From Bacteroidota bacterium (lineage in GTDB: Bacteria; Bacteroidota; Bacteroidia; Flavobacteriales_D; Crocinitomicaceae): a DNA stretch of 11,134 bases. A program made the translations under genes and the position numbers. Below the pieces are notes generated by a model. The model did not search any database. It was not told where the DNA came from and saw only the letters and a program-made list of their open reading frames with translations. Positions 1 to 8,703 of this stretch are shown here, one piece after another. The stretch lies in NCBI GenBank assembly GCA_016866415.1, contig VGML01000057.1:1-11134 (forward strand), read 5' to 3'. Within the stretch, counting starts at the first letter, position 1. Every line of letters starts with the position of its first letter.

Positions 1-3000
1 TAAAAGATTATGAATGTCATTGTGGTAAATACAAAAGAATTCGATACAAGGGAATCGTTTGTGACCGCTGTGGAGTAGAAGTAACAGAGAAGAAAGTTCG
101 AAGAGAGCGAATGGGGCATATTTCATTGGTAGTTCCTGTTGCTCATATTTGGTATTTCCGTTCACTTCCAAATAAAATTGGTTATTTGCTAGGTTTACCT
201 ACTAAGAAGTTGGATCAAATCATTTATTACGAACGTTATGTCGTAATTAATGCTGGAGCAGCTTTAACAATTGATGGTGTGAATTTGAAGAAAATGGATT
301 TCTTGACAGAAGAGGAATACCTCGACATCATTGATAATCCAATTTTAAAGGATAACCATTACTTAGATGATAGCGATCCAAACAAATTCGTTGCAAAAAT
401 GGGTGCAGAAGCGCTTCATGACTTGCTTAAAGATTTGAAATTGGATGAATTATCAGATGGTTTAAGATATCAAGCTGAAAATGAAACTTCAGTTCAACGT
501 AAAAATGAAGCATTGAAAAGACTTCAGGTTGTTGAATCAATGAAGGATTCTCAAACACGCATCGATAACCGACCAGAGTGGATGATTGTGAAAGTTGTTC
601 CAGTTATTCCTCCGGAATTACGTCCTTTAGTTCCACTTGATGGTGGTCGTTTCGCTACTTCAGATTTAAATGATTTATACCGAAGAGTAATTATTCGTAA
701 CAATCGTTTGAAAAGATTAATTGAGATCAAAGCTCCTGAAGTAATCCTTCGAAACGAGAAAAGGATGCTACAAGAATCTGTTGATTCATTATTTGACAAT
801 TCAAGAAAGTCAAGTGCTGTAAAAACAGAATCCAATAGAGCGTTAAAGTCCCTTTCTGACTCCTTAAAAGGTAAACAAGGACGCTTCCGTCAAAACCTAC
901 TTGGTAAGCGTGTTGATTACTCTGCTCGCTCTGTAATTGTCGTTGGTCCAGATTTGAAACTACACGAATGTGGTCTTCCAAAGGACATGGCAGCAGAACT
1001 TTACAAGCCGTTTATCATTCGTAAAATGATTGAGCGTGGAATTGTAAAAACAGTTAAGTCTGCAAAGAAAATAGTTGATCGTAAAGAACCTGTTGTTTGG
1101 GATATTCTTGAAAATGTTTTGAAAGGTCACCCGGTTCTTTTGAACAGAGCACCAACACTTCACCGTTTGGGTATTCAGGCGTTCCAACCAAAATTAATTG
1201 AAGGGAAAGCGATTCGATTACATCCTCTTGTAACAACGGCTTTCAACGCTGACTTTGATGGTGACCAAATGGCGGTTCACTTACCTCTTGGTAACGCTGC
1301 AATTTTGGAAGCACAAATGTTAATGCTCGCTTCTCATAACGTTTTGAATCCTGCGAATGGCGCCCCGATTGCGGTTCCTTCTCAAGACATGGTTCTTGGT
1401 CTTTATTACATTACAAAGGGTAAGAAATCAACGGAAACTGAGAAAGTAAAAGGTGAAGGAAGTGTTTATTACTCTCCGGAAGAGGTTATCATCGCATACA
1501 ACGAAAAGAAACTTGATTTGCACGCACATATCAAAGTGAAATCCTACGATTTAAACTCTCAAGGCGAACCAGAATTGATGATAATTGAAACTACTTGTGG
1601 AAGAGTTTTGTTCAATGAAAAAGTACCAAGAGAAGTTGGTTATTTAAATGATGTATTGACCAAGAAAGCGTTGCGTGATATTATTGGTGAAGTGCTTAAA
1701 GTTTGTGGAACTTCGCGTACAGCTCAATTCTTGGATGATATCAAAGGTTTAGGATATGAGATGGCATTTAAAGGAGGTCTTTCCTTCAACCTTGACGATA
1801 TTATTATCCCGAATGAAAAAGAAGTACTCGTAAATAAAGCCGAAAATGAGGTAAAAGCAGTAATGCAAAATTACAACAGTGGTTATATCACGAATAATGA
1901 GCGTTACAATCAAATTATTGATATTTGGACACATACAAATTCTCGCTTGACTGCAACTTTGATGGATCAATTAAAAAGTGATCGTCAAGGATTTAACTCA
2001 ATTTATATGATGTTCGACTCTGGAGCACGTGGATCCAAAGAACAGATTCGTCAGCTTTCAGGAATGCGTGGATTGATGGCCAAGCCTCAAAAATCCGGTG
2101 CATCTGTTCAAGAGATTATTGAAAATCCAATTCTCTCAAACTTTAAAGAAGGACTATCAATTCTTGAGTACTTTATTTCTACCCACGGTGCCCGTAAGGG
2201 TCTTGCGGATACCGCACTTAAAACGGCTGATGCTGGTTACTTAACACGTCGTTTAGTTGATGTTGCTCAAGACGTCGTAATCAATTCAAATGATTGTGGT
2301 ACGCTTAGAGGAATTGTTGCAACTGCATTGAAAAAGAATGATGAAGTTGTTGAACCACTTTATGATCGTATTTTGGGTAGAACTTCTGTTCATGACATTT
2401 ATTTCCCAGAATCAGATAATTTAATTATCGAAGCAGGTGAGTTAATTTCAGAGGAAGTTGCTAAGGAAATAGAAAAAGCTGGTATCGAAGAAGTAGAAAT
2501 TCGTTCGGTTCTAACTTGTGAGATGAGAAGAGGTGTTTGTTCGAAATGTTATGGACGAAACCTTGCAAACCATAGACTAGCTCAAATGGGAGATTCTGTT
2601 GGTGTTATTGCAGCTCAATCAATTGGTGAGCCTGGTACTCAGTTGACCTTGAGAACGTTCCACGTTGGAGGTACAGCCTCTAACATTGCTGATATTTCTG
2701 ACTTGAAGGCAAAAGTGAATGGTAAATTGGAAATAGATGAGTTGAGAACCATTGAGAAAAAGAATTCAGATGGTACAAACCAAGTTATTGTAGTTGGTCG
2801 TTCAGCTGAGCTTAAAATAACAGACGAGAAAACAGGAATTGTTGTGATGACAGCGAATGTTCCATATGGTTCTGAGTTACTTGTTGAAAATAACACGAAA
2901 ATCAAAAAAGGTGATGTAATCTGTAAATGGGATCCATACAATGCCTTGATTGTTTCGGAAGTTAAAGGAAAAGTAGTATTCGATAATATTATCGTAAATG

Positions 3001-4109
3001 TTACATACCGAGAAGAAATTGATGAGCAAACTGGTAAGACGGAGATTGTAATTATTGAATCTCGTGATAAAAAGAAGAGTCCATCGATTAAGGTAATTGA
3101 TCCGAAAACGAAAGAAACAATCCGTGAATATTCAATTCCTGTGAATGCTCACGTTGATGTTAATGATGGTGATTCAATTGATGCTGGTGCAATCTTAGTG
3201 AAAATCCCAAGAATGGCTGGTAAAACGGGAGATATTACAGGTGGGTTACCACGTGTAACCGAATTATTTGAAGCGAGAAATCCATCTAATCCTGCGGTTG
3301 TTTCAGAAATTGATGGTACAGCCACTTTTGGAAACATTAAGCGTGGAAACAAAGAGGTAATTATCACACCTAAGTTTGGTGAAACCCGAAAATATTTGGT
3401 TCCGCTTTCAAAACATATTTTGGTACAACAAAATGACTTTGTTAGAGCAGGTCAACCACTTTCAGATGGTGCAATTACGCCAAATGATATCTTGAATATT
3501 GAAGGACCGACTAAAGTTCAAGAGTACATTGTAAACGAAATTCAAGAAGTATATCGTTTACAAGGTGTGAAAATCAACGATAAGCATTTTGAAGTGATTG
3601 TACGACAAATGATGTTGAAAGCTGAAATTATTGATCCAGGAAATACACGATTCCTTGAAGGTCAATCTGTTCACAAAGCAGATATCATGGAAGCAAATGA
3701 TGAATTGTTTGGAATGATGTTCGTGAAAGATGCAGGCGATTCAACCGAAGTAAGAAAAGGATCTTTGATTACTATTCGTAGATTACGTGATGAGAATTCT
3801 AAATTGAAGCGTGAAGACAAGAAATTAATTGAAGCTCGCGAGGCTCGTCCTGCGACTTCTACACCTTTATTACAAGGTATTACGAGAGCCTCTCTTCAAA
3901 CGCAGTCATTTATTTCTGCAGCGTCCTTCCAAGAAACAACCAAAGTTTTGAACGAGGCCGCAATTTCAGGAAAAGAAGACCACTTGTTAGGATTGAAAGA
4001 AAACGTTATCGTTGGACATTTAATTCCTGCAGGAACTGGTGTAAGAGATTTCCAAAAAATGATTGTGGGTTCAACCGAAGCTCTAGAAGAGTTAACGGAA
4101 CAAGCGTAA
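1..4109 (+). CDS. rpoC: DNA-directed RNA polymerase subunit beta' (5' end outside window)
   Basis: Largest subunit of RNA polymerase; with beta it forms the catalytic cleft for transcription in the cytoplasm. The reading frame is open from base 3, giving 1368 residues here. The first zinc site is visible at window residues 5, 7, 20 and 23 (CxC...CxxC), equivalent to Cys70-Cys88 of E. coli, so about 65 N-terminal residues are missing. The Mg-binding active-site motif NADFDGDQM lies at nt 1245-1271. The second zinc site is the Cys at nt 2295 plus three in CEMRRGVCSKC (nt 2517-2549). The bridge helix (GARKGLADTALKTADAGYL, from about nt 2187) and the trigger-loop region (GVIAAQSIGEPGTQLTLRTF, about nt 2604-2663) are intact. 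I see no frameshift or large lineage insertion. It ends at TAA 4107-4109, 17 bp before the terminator palindrome. The usual partner rpoB would lie upstream, outside the window. The ATG at 111 is internal, not the start. Confidence 0.99.
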   Translation, partial: KDYECHCGKYKRIRYKGIVCDRCGVEVTEKKVRRERMGHISLVVPVAHIWYFRSLPNKIGYLLGLPTKKLDQIIYYERYVVINAGAALTIDGVNLKKMDFLTEEEYLDIIDNPILKDNHYLDDSDPNKFVAKMGAEALHDLLKDLKLDELSDGLRYQAENETSVQRKNEALKRLQVVESMKDSQTRIDNRPEWMIVKVVPVIPPELRPLVPLDGGRFATSDLNDLYRRVIIRNNRLKRLIEIKAPEVILRNEKRMLQESVDSLFDNSRKSSAVKTESNRALKSLSDSLKGKQGRFRQNLLGKRVDYSARSVIVVGPDLKLHECGLPKDMAAELYKPFIIRKMIERGIVKTVKSAKKIVDRKEPVVWDILENVLKGHPVLLNRAPTLHRLGIQAFQPKLIEGKAIRLHPLVTTAFNADFDGDQMAVHLPLGNAAILEAQMLMLASHNVLNPANGAPIAVPSQDMVLGLYYITKGKKSTETEKVKGEGSVYYSPEEVIIAYNEKKLDLHAHIKVKSYDLNSQGEPELMIIETTCGRVLFNEKVPREVGYLNDVLTKKALRDIIGEVLKVCGTSRTAQFLDDIKGLGYEMAFKGGLSFNLDDIIIPNEKEVLVNKAENEVKAVMQNYNSGYITNNERYNQIIDIWTHTNSRLTATLMDQLKSDRQGFNSIYMMFDSGARGSKEQIRQLSGMRGLMAKPQKSGASVQEIIENPILSNFKEGLSILEYFISTHGARKGLADTALKTADAGYLTRRLVDVAQDVVINSNDCGTLRGIVATALKKNDEVVEPLYDRILGRTSVHDIYFPESDNLIIEAGELISEEVAKEIEKAGIEEVEIRSVLTCEMRRGVCSKCYGRNLANHRLAQMGDSVGVIAAQSIGEPGTQLTLRTFHVGGTASNIADISDLKAKVNGKLEIDELRTIEKKNSDGTNQVIVVGRSAELKITDEKTGIVVMTANVPYGSELLVENNTKIKKGDVICKWDPYNALIVSEVKGKVVFDNIIVNVTYREEIDEQTGKTEIVIIESRDKKKSPSIKVIDPKTKETIREYSIPVNAHVDVNDGDSIDAGAILVKIPRMAGKTGDITGGLPRVTELFEARNPSNPAVVSEIDGTATFGNIKRGNKEVIITPKFGETRKYLVPLSKHILVQQNDFVRAGQPLSDGAITPNDILNIEGPTKVQEYIVNEIQEVYRLQGVKINDKHFEVIVRQMMLKAEIIDPGNTRFLEGQSVHKADIMEANDELFGMMFVKDAGDSTEVRKGSLITIRRLRDENSKLKREDKKLIEAREARPATSTPLLQGITRASLQTQSFISAASFQETTKVLNEAAISGKEDHLLGLKENVIVGHLIPAGTGVRDFQKMIVGSTEALEELTEQA

Positions 4110-4126
4110 TCAGAGAATTGATTTAT

Positions 4127-4160
4127 AAAAAAAGGGCAATCGAAAGATTGCCCTTTTTTT
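4127..4160. terminator. Bidirectional intrinsic terminator between convergent rpoC and recG
   Basis: A perfect 15-bp inverted repeat with a 4-nt loop: an A7 tract (4127-4133), GGGCAATC (4134-4141), loop GAAA (4142-4145), GATTGCCC (4146-4153) and T7 (4154-4160). On the plus strand this is a classic hairpin plus U-tract after rpoC, closed by a GNRA-type tetraloop. On the minus strand the same stem is followed by a U-tract and can terminate recG, with UUUC as the loop. Its outer edge overlaps two bases of the recG stop codon (4159-4161). Confidence 0.93.
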
Positions 4161-6255
4161 ATGCAATTCTTCCCCAGTTTGGTTTTGATCGAAGAATTTT
4201 TTGAATTTGATTTTTCAAGAGTTGATTTTTCGGCATTTCGAATTTCGGGTCTTCTGATAGCATTTTCTTTGCCATTTCTCTGGCAAGCGTAACAATTTGA
4301 CCGTCCTTTGACAAATTAGAAATCTTTAAATCCAACACACCACTTTGTTGAGTTCCCATCAGATCACCAGGACCTCTTAATTGCAAGTCAACTTCTGAGA
4401 TTTCAAATCCATCATTCGTTTGCACCATCGTTTCCATTCGTTTTTGAGCTTCTTTGGATAGTTTATCTCCTGTCATCAAAATGCAATATGATTTTTCTGC
4501 ACCACGACCGACTCGACCTCTCAACTGATGTAATTGAGAAAGTCCAAATCTTTCTGCACTTTCTATAACCATTACAGATGCATTCGGAACGTTAACTCCA
4601 ACTTCAATCACTGTTGTAGCAACCATTATGTGTGTTTCACCTTTTACGAATCGTTGCATTTCAAAATCTTTGTCCTCGGGTTTCATTTTACCATGGACGA
4701 TACTAACTTGATAAGATGGCATTGGAAACGATCTAGATATTGCCTCAAAACCATCCATGAGATTATTAAAATCTAACGTTTCTGATTCTTTAATCAAGGG
4801 GTAGACAACATAAACTTGCCTGCCTAATGCAATCTGCTCACGCATAAATCCAAATAGCCTGAGACGATGACTTTCATAGCGATGAATCGTCGAAATTGGT
4901 TTCCTTCCTGGAGGTAGTTCATCAATAACGGAAACATCCAAGTCACCATAAAACGTCATTGCTAACGTTCGTGGAATCGGCGTAGCGGTCATAATCAGAA
5001 CGTGTGGAGGAGTCGTATTTTTCTTCCACATTTTAGCCCTTTGAGCTACCCCAAAACGATGTTGCTCGTCAATAATTACAATTCCTAGATTTTTAAATTG
5101 AACCACATCTTCAAGTAAAGCGTGCGTTCCAATCAATAAATTTAATTCACCATTCAATAGTTTTTCATGAAGTTCAATGCGAGCTGCTTTTTTTGTGGAA
5201 CCGATTAACAAGGCAATTTTGACATCCATATTTGCTAAAAAGCTGGAAATTGACTCGAAATGTTGACTGGCTAGAATTTCCGTCGGAGCCATCAGCGCAG
5301 CTTGAAAACCGTTTCCGATTCCGATCAATGCAGTCAATAAAGCTACGAGCGTTTTTCCACTTCCCACATCACCTTGAAGCAAGCGATTCATATGTTTTCC
5401 TGAAAGAAAGTCTTTTCTAATTTCCTTGATCACTTTTTTCTGGGCATTCGTAAGTTCAAAAGGTAAGTGATTCGAATAAAACGCATTGAATTGGTTCCCA
5501 ACTTCCTCAAAAACAAATCCTTTCATTTTGGTTGCCGTGACCTCTTTTCTCAATAACATTTCCAATTGAAGAAAGAACAATTCCTCAAACTTCAATCGAA
5601 ACCGAGCCTGTTGAATTTGTTGCTCAGATTTCGGTTGATGAACGGCAATCAATGCTTTTTCTTTTGACATCAAATGATTTTCCTGTACCATCCAATCTGG
5701 TAGTGTCTCAGGGATTTTTTGACTTATTTGAGGAATTAGCGTTGCAATTAATTTTTCAATTCCTTTGGAATGTAAACCCTTTGCAGTCAATTTTTCCGTG
5801 CTTGGATAAAAAGCTTGAAGTCCCGTTTTATTTTGAACATCGGCAAAAATAGCCATTTCAGGATGCGGGATGTTCCACTGATTGACAAACACTTTTGGTT
5901 TACCAAATATTTGATATTCTACATCGGTTCTTAAATTCGGTTTTATCCATTGAATTCCTTGGAACCAAACTAAATCAATTGAACCACTTCCATCCGTGAA
6001 TCTCGCAAATAGTTTTTTATGTCTACCAGAACCGATTTCCCTAATTCCTGTAATTTTTCCTCTGAGTTGGACGTAATTATCTACATAAGGTGCATCAGCA
6101 ACTGAATGATATGTGGAACGATCTAAATAGCGAAAGGGGTAATGCTCGAGTAAATCTCGAAAAGTAAAAATCCCTAATTCCGTTTGAAGTAATTGTGCTC
6201 GTTGCGGTCCGACACCTTTTAAAAATTCAATGGAGGTATCGAGGAAATCATTCAT
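4159..6255 (-). CDS. recG: ATP-dependent DNA helicase RecG
   Basis: Superfamily 2 helicase that reverses stalled replication forks and migrates branched junctions during recombination and repair. At 698 residues it is the usual full length. An N-terminal wedge/OB-fold region spans about residues 1-150. The motor follows, with Walker A GDVGSGKT (295-302), the DEQH Walker B box (396-399), motif III TATPIPRT (423-430), and motif VI QLRGRVGRG (577-585). The RecG-like C-terminal section after motif VI contains EVDLQLRGPGDLMGTQQSG (from about 621). The start is ATG at 6255, 21 bp after the accA stop codon, so the two genes are probably co-transcribed with accA first. No Shine-Dalgarno sequence is evident, as is usual in Bacteroidota. 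The TAA stop overlaps the terminator shared with rpoC. Confidence 0.98.
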   Translation of the reverse strand: MNDFLDTSIEFLKGVGPQRAQLLQTELGIFTFRDLLEHYPFRYLDRSTYHSVADAPYVDNYVQLRGKITGIREIGSGRHKKLFARFTDGSGSIDLVWFQGIQWIKPNLRTDVEYQIFGKPKVFVNQWNIPHPEMAIFADVQNKTGLQAFYPSTEKLTAKGLHSKGIEKLIATLIPQISQKIPETLPDWMVQENHLMSKEKALIAVHQPKSEQQIQQARFRLKFEELFFLQLEMLLRKEVTATKMKGFVFEEVGNQFNAFYSNHLPFELTNAQKKVIKEIRKDFLSGKHMNRLLQGDVGSGKTLVALLTALIGIGNGFQAALMAPTEILASQHFESISSFLANMDVKIALLIGSTKKAARIELHEKLLNGELNLLIGTHALLEDVVQFKNLGIVIIDEQHRFGVAQRAKMWKKNTTPPHVLIMTATPIPRTLAMTFYGDLDVSVIDELPPGRKPISTIHRYESHRLRLFGFMREQIALGRQVYVVYPLIKESETLDFNNLMDGFEAISRSFPMPSYQVSIVHGKMKPEDKDFEMQRFVKGETHIMVATTVIEVGVNVPNASVMVIESAERFGLSQLHQLRGRVGRGAEKSYCILMTGDKLSKEAQKRMETMVQTNDGFEISEVDLQLRGPGDLMGTQQSGVLDLKISNLSKDGQIVTLAREMAKKMLSEDPKFEMPKNQLLKNQIQKILRSKPNWGRIA

Positions 6256-6276
6256 AATTGAATAGTCCGTTGGAAT

Positions 6277-7230
6277 TTATTCCCAAACACCCATTTTACA
6301 GAATTTCTCGATGCGTTGGTCGATTCTAGCTTGAGGGTCAATGGCGTTCAATTCTTTAATGTAGGATTTGATTTTATCCTTCAAAATAGAAAACATTTCG
6401 GTTTGACTTCGATGCGCTCCATTAATCGGTTCTTCAATTACCTCGTCCACTAAACCGTTCGCTTTCATATCGGTTGAAGTCAATTTCAAGGCATCGGCTG
6501 CTTTTTCTTTGAAATCCCAAGAGCGCCAAAGAATAGAAGAACAGCTTTCAGGTGAAATAACGGAATACCATGTATTTTCAAGCATTACAACCTTGTCACC
6601 AACGCCAATTCCCAAAGCTCCGCCGGAAGCTCCCTCTCCGATAATCACACAAATCACAGGAACTTTCAATCGCATCATTTCATAAATATTTCGAGCAATT
6701 GCTTCTCCTTGTCCACGCTCTTCAGCTTCAAGACCTGGAAAAGCTCCTGGCGTGTCGATAAATGTTACAATTGGCTTATTGAATTTTTCAGCCAGCTTCA
6801 TCAAACGAAGTGCTTTTCGGTATCCTTCCGGATTTGCCATTCCGAAATTTCGGTATTGACGCATTTTTGTATTGATGCCTTTTTGCTGACCGATGAACAT
6901 GACACTTTTCCCATCAATTAGTCCAAAACCTCCAACCATCGCTTTATCATCTTTGACACTTCTGTCGCCATGCAATTCAATGAAACTCCCTCCTGTTATC
7001 GCATCGATGTATGCCAACGTATACGGACGATCCGGATGGCGAGACAGCTGTACGCGTTGCCATGGAGTTAAATTTGAAAACACTTCTTTGGTTTTTTCCT
7101 GGAGTTTTTCTTCTAATTCAGCGATTTTGTCTGACATATCAACATCAGTTGTTTCACCTATTTCTTTGGTTTGTTGAATCTGATCCTCAAGTGCTTTTAT
7201 AGGTTCTTCAAAATCAAGGTAAGTTGCCAT
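6277..7230 (-). CDS. accA: Acetyl-CoA carboxylase carboxyltransferase subunit alpha
   Basis: Alpha half of the carboxyltransferase that moves the carboxyl group from carboxybiotin to acetyl-CoA, making malonyl-CoA for fatty acid synthesis. It works with AccD, which is not in this window. The 317 residues match the normal length of about 320. A helical N-terminal region (about 1-50, rich in Glu, Lys and Gln) precedes the crotonase-fold core. Family motifs include the LSRHPDRPYTLAYID stretch (62-76), the TFIDTPGAFPGLEAEERGQG stretch (from 156) and the oxyanion-type glycine motif GEGASGGA (198-205). The start ATG at 7230 gives the expected N-terminus, MATYLDFE. A perfect TAnnTTTG element lies 22 bp upstream. 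The gene is first in a likely accA-recG transcript and is divergent from ispE. Confidence 0.98.
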   Translation of the reverse strand: MATYLDFEEPIKALEDQIQQTKEIGETTDVDMSDKIAELEEKLQEKTKEVFSNLTPWQRVQLSRHPDRPYTLAYIDAITGGSFIELHGDRSVKDDKAMVGGFGLIDGKSVMFIGQQKGINTKMRQYRNFGMANPEGYRKALRLMKLAEKFNKPIVTFIDTPGAFPGLEAEERGQGEAIARNIYEMMRLKVPVICVIIGEGASGGALGIGVGDKVVMLENTWYSVISPESCSSILWRSWDFKEKAADALKLTSTDMKANGLVDEVIEEPINGAHRSQTEMFSILKDKIKSYIKELNAIDPQARIDQRIEKFCKMGVWE

Positions 7231-7251
7231 AATTTCCAGTTTTGCGAGCTA

Positions 7252-7259
7252 CAAATTTA
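7252..7259 (-). promoter_or_regulatory. Candidate -7 promoter element for accA-recG
   Basis: The minus strand reads TAAATTTG, a perfect match to the Bacteroidota -7 consensus TAnnTTTG. It would place the transcription start near 7245-7248 and give a leader of about 15-18 nt before the accA ATG. I found no good -33 TTG at the expected spacing, so the assignment rests on the -7 match and its position. Confidence 0.42.
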
Positions 7260-7312
7260 ACTTATTTCGATGAATTTTAAGTGACTCTCTTTTATTTTTT
7301 GAACATAGTGAT

Positions 7313-7328
7313 ATCGTATTTAAACGAT
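7313..7328. promoter_or_regulatory. Imperfect dyad in the accA/ispE divergent gap
   Basis: Arms ATCGT (7313-7317) and ACGAT (7324-7328) form a 5+5 inverted repeat around a 6-bp AT-rich centre, midway in the 161-bp gap between the divergent genes. It could be an operator half-site pair, but an inverted repeat this short in AT-rich DNA may occur by chance. The rest of the gap is AT-rich and shows nothing else I can name. Confidence 0.15.
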
Positions 7329-7391
7329 CATCAAAATTTACTTTTTTGAAAAAGAACGATTCAAGTTCTCGGAAGTTTCTATTTTCGTAGA

Positions 7392-8201
7392 ATGATTTTA
7401 TTTCCGCCTGCCAAGGTTAATTTGGGTCTCAACATTTTGTTCAAACGGGAAGATGGTTATCACGAAATTGAAACGTGTATGATTCCAATTCCTTTTACGG
7501 ATATTTTGGAGATTACAGAGTCGGATGAATTTGAGTTTTTGCAAACAGGCTTGGCGATTCCAGGTAATTTAAATTCGAATCTTTGTGTGAAGGCATTTCA
7601 ATTGATGAAGGAGAAATTTGCAATTCCAAATGTCCGAATTCACCTTCGAAAACAAATTCCAATGGGAGCCGGTTTAGGTGGTGGATCTGCTGATGCAGCC
7701 TACGTCTTGAGAGGTTTGAACGAAATGTTTGAACTCAATGTTTCAACTTCAGAATTAGAAATTTTGGCGGCTCAATTGGGTAGTGATTGTCCGTTTTTCA
7801 TTCATAACAAAGCTCAAATCGCACGAGGAAGGGGAGAGGTGTTGTCGGAAATTGAAATAAATTTGATAGGAAAACACTTGATTTTATTGAATCCTGGCAT
7901 TCACGTTGGAACAAAAGAGGCATACGATGGTGTTCAACCAAGAATTCCCTCAAATAATATTGAGGATATTCTTTCAAATTCAATTGAGAAGTGGCACAAT
8001 GAATTGGTTAATCAATTTGAAGAAAGTATTTTACCGAAATATCCATTAATAAAAGAACTCAAAGATTCGTTAATCGATTTAGGTGCAGTATACGCTTCAA
8101 TGTCAGGCAGCGGCTCAAGTGTTTTTGGAATATTTAATGAAAAGCCGAACGAAATTCCATTGGAATTGATGAAATATTTGGTTTTTGAAGGGGAGTTTTG
8201 A
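7392..8201 (+). CDS. ispE: 4-diphosphocytidyl-2-C-methyl-D-erythritol kinase
   Basis: GHMP-family kinase that phosphorylates the 2-hydroxyl of CDP-methylerythritol, the fourth step of the MEP isoprenoid pathway in the cytoplasm. At 269 residues it is slightly shorter than the E. coli enzyme. The N-terminal PPAKVNLGLNIL (5-16) carries the conserved Lys8. The glycine-rich ATP loop PMGAGLGGGSADAA is at 90-103. The catalytic Asp is probably D132 in GSDCPFF, and the C-terminal GHMP motif MSGSGSSVFG is at 237-246. The ATG at 7392 puts PAKVN at the normal distance from the start. It stands alone: it is divergent from accA and convergent with the small gene at 8246. The only -7-like element close to the start (TATTTTCG, 7380-7387) has one mismatch, so its promoter is uncertain. 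Confidence 0.97.
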   Translation: MILFPPAKVNLGLNILFKREDGYHEIETCMIPIPFTDILEITESDEFEFLQTGLAIPGNLNSNLCVKAFQLMKEKFAIPNVRIHLRKQIPMGAGLGGGSADAAYVLRGLNEMFELNVSTSELEILAAQLGSDCPFFIHNKAQIARGRGEVLSEIEINLIGKHLILLNPGIHVGTKEAYDGVQPRIPSNNIEDILSNSIEKWHNELVNQFEESILPKYPLIKELKDSLIDLGAVYASMSGSGSSVFGIFNEKPNEIPLELMKYLVFEGEF

Positions 8202-8245
8202 TTCTAACGAATTTATTTTTGAGTTGATTGTTAAAAGTCTAAATA

Positions 8246-8569
8246 CTACAAAACTTTAACAGCTCTTACAAATTTTTTAACATCCTTAGAACAGTTTCCC
8301 GAAAAACCATTCCCGAAGCCAAAGTACCAAGCATAATTTCCACCAGCATATTCTGTGCTACTCCAGTAAGAAATAGATTTAAAATTCCCACTTCCTTTTA
8401 AGTGTAATTCTTTGTGTATTAGTTCTAATTCAGTTTTGGTTGGAAGTCTCCATCCTGCTCCCAAGGAGTTGGTTGCATTTTTGGCATCTTTCCAATTCAT
8501 GCTAGTTTCAAAGTCACTTTCTGCGACTATTAATCGTTCACCTGTGATTGGTCTTTTTATTTCTAACAT
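8246..8569 (-). CDS. Small DUF1566 (Lcl C-terminal-like) domain protein
   Basis: A 107-residue protein that is essentially one DUF1566-type domain. The visible hallmarks are the conserved GWRLPTKTELELI (about 39-51), SYWSSTEY (about 66-73), an aromatic and Gly/Asn-rich stretch YAWYFGFGNGFSGN (about 78-91), and the terminal KFVRAVKVL strand. Domains of this family adopt a C-type-lectin-like or FGE-like fold and often sit at the C-terminus of surface proteins. Here there is no signal peptide, lipobox or partner domain, so it is probably cytoplasmic. The biochemical role is unknown. The start ATG at 8569 follows a perfect TAnnTTTG element by 25 bp. It converges on ispE with a 44-bp gap and no clear terminator hairpin. 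Confidence 0.83.
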   Translation of the reverse strand: MLEIKRPITGERLIVAESDFETSMNWKDAKNATNSLGAGWRLPTKTELELIHKELHLKGSGNFKSISYWSSTEYAGGNYAWYFGFGNGFSGNCSKDVKKFVRAVKVL

Positions 8570-8594
8570 GTTAAATTGAAGTGTTTGGTTATTC

Positions 8595-8602
8595 CAAAAT
8601 TA
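8595..8602 (-). promoter_or_regulatory. Candidate -7 promoter element for the DUF1566 gene
   Basis: The minus strand reads TAATTTTG, a perfect TAnnTTTG match that predicts a leader of about 20 nt before the ATG at 8569. No convincing -33 element is seen. The rest of the 145-bp gap up to the DUF4159 gene is very AT-rich and holds no open reading frame of interest. Confidence 0.37.
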
Positions 8603-8703
8603 GTTCAATTTCCCTAAAAAATTATATTTATGTTACAAATTACAATTTTCAACTCGCAATTAAATCATACATTAATGATCAGAATCTTTTACCCCAAAAT
8701 GCT

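Noticed and set aside
111..113. ATG at 111 as the start of rpoC
   Set aside because: The frame is open back to base 3, and the upstream residues contain the CxC...CxxC zinc site of RpoC, so this Met is internal.
551..835. 94-codon open frame on the minus strand inside rpoC, and the other 60-100 codon frames antisense to rpoC, recG, accA and the acyltransferase
   Set aside because: They overlap well-identified genes, their translations show no recognisable domain, and they are explained by the codon pattern of the true gene on the other strand.
6893..7177. 94-codon plus-strand open frame antisense to accA
   Set aside because: accA is unmistakable on the other strand throughout this stretch, and the translation has no domain-like features.
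7293..7348. TATTTTTTG (7293-7301) and TACTTTTTTG (7339-7348) as ispE promoter -7 elements
   Set aside because: Both have extra Ts relative to TAnnTTTG and lack a -33 TTG at proper spacing, so they are no better than chance in this AT-rich gap.
8202..8245. Possible terminator between convergent ispE and the DUF1566 gene
   Set aside because: Only a weak TAAC/GTTA pairing with a long loop is visible, without a GC-rich stem or U-tract.
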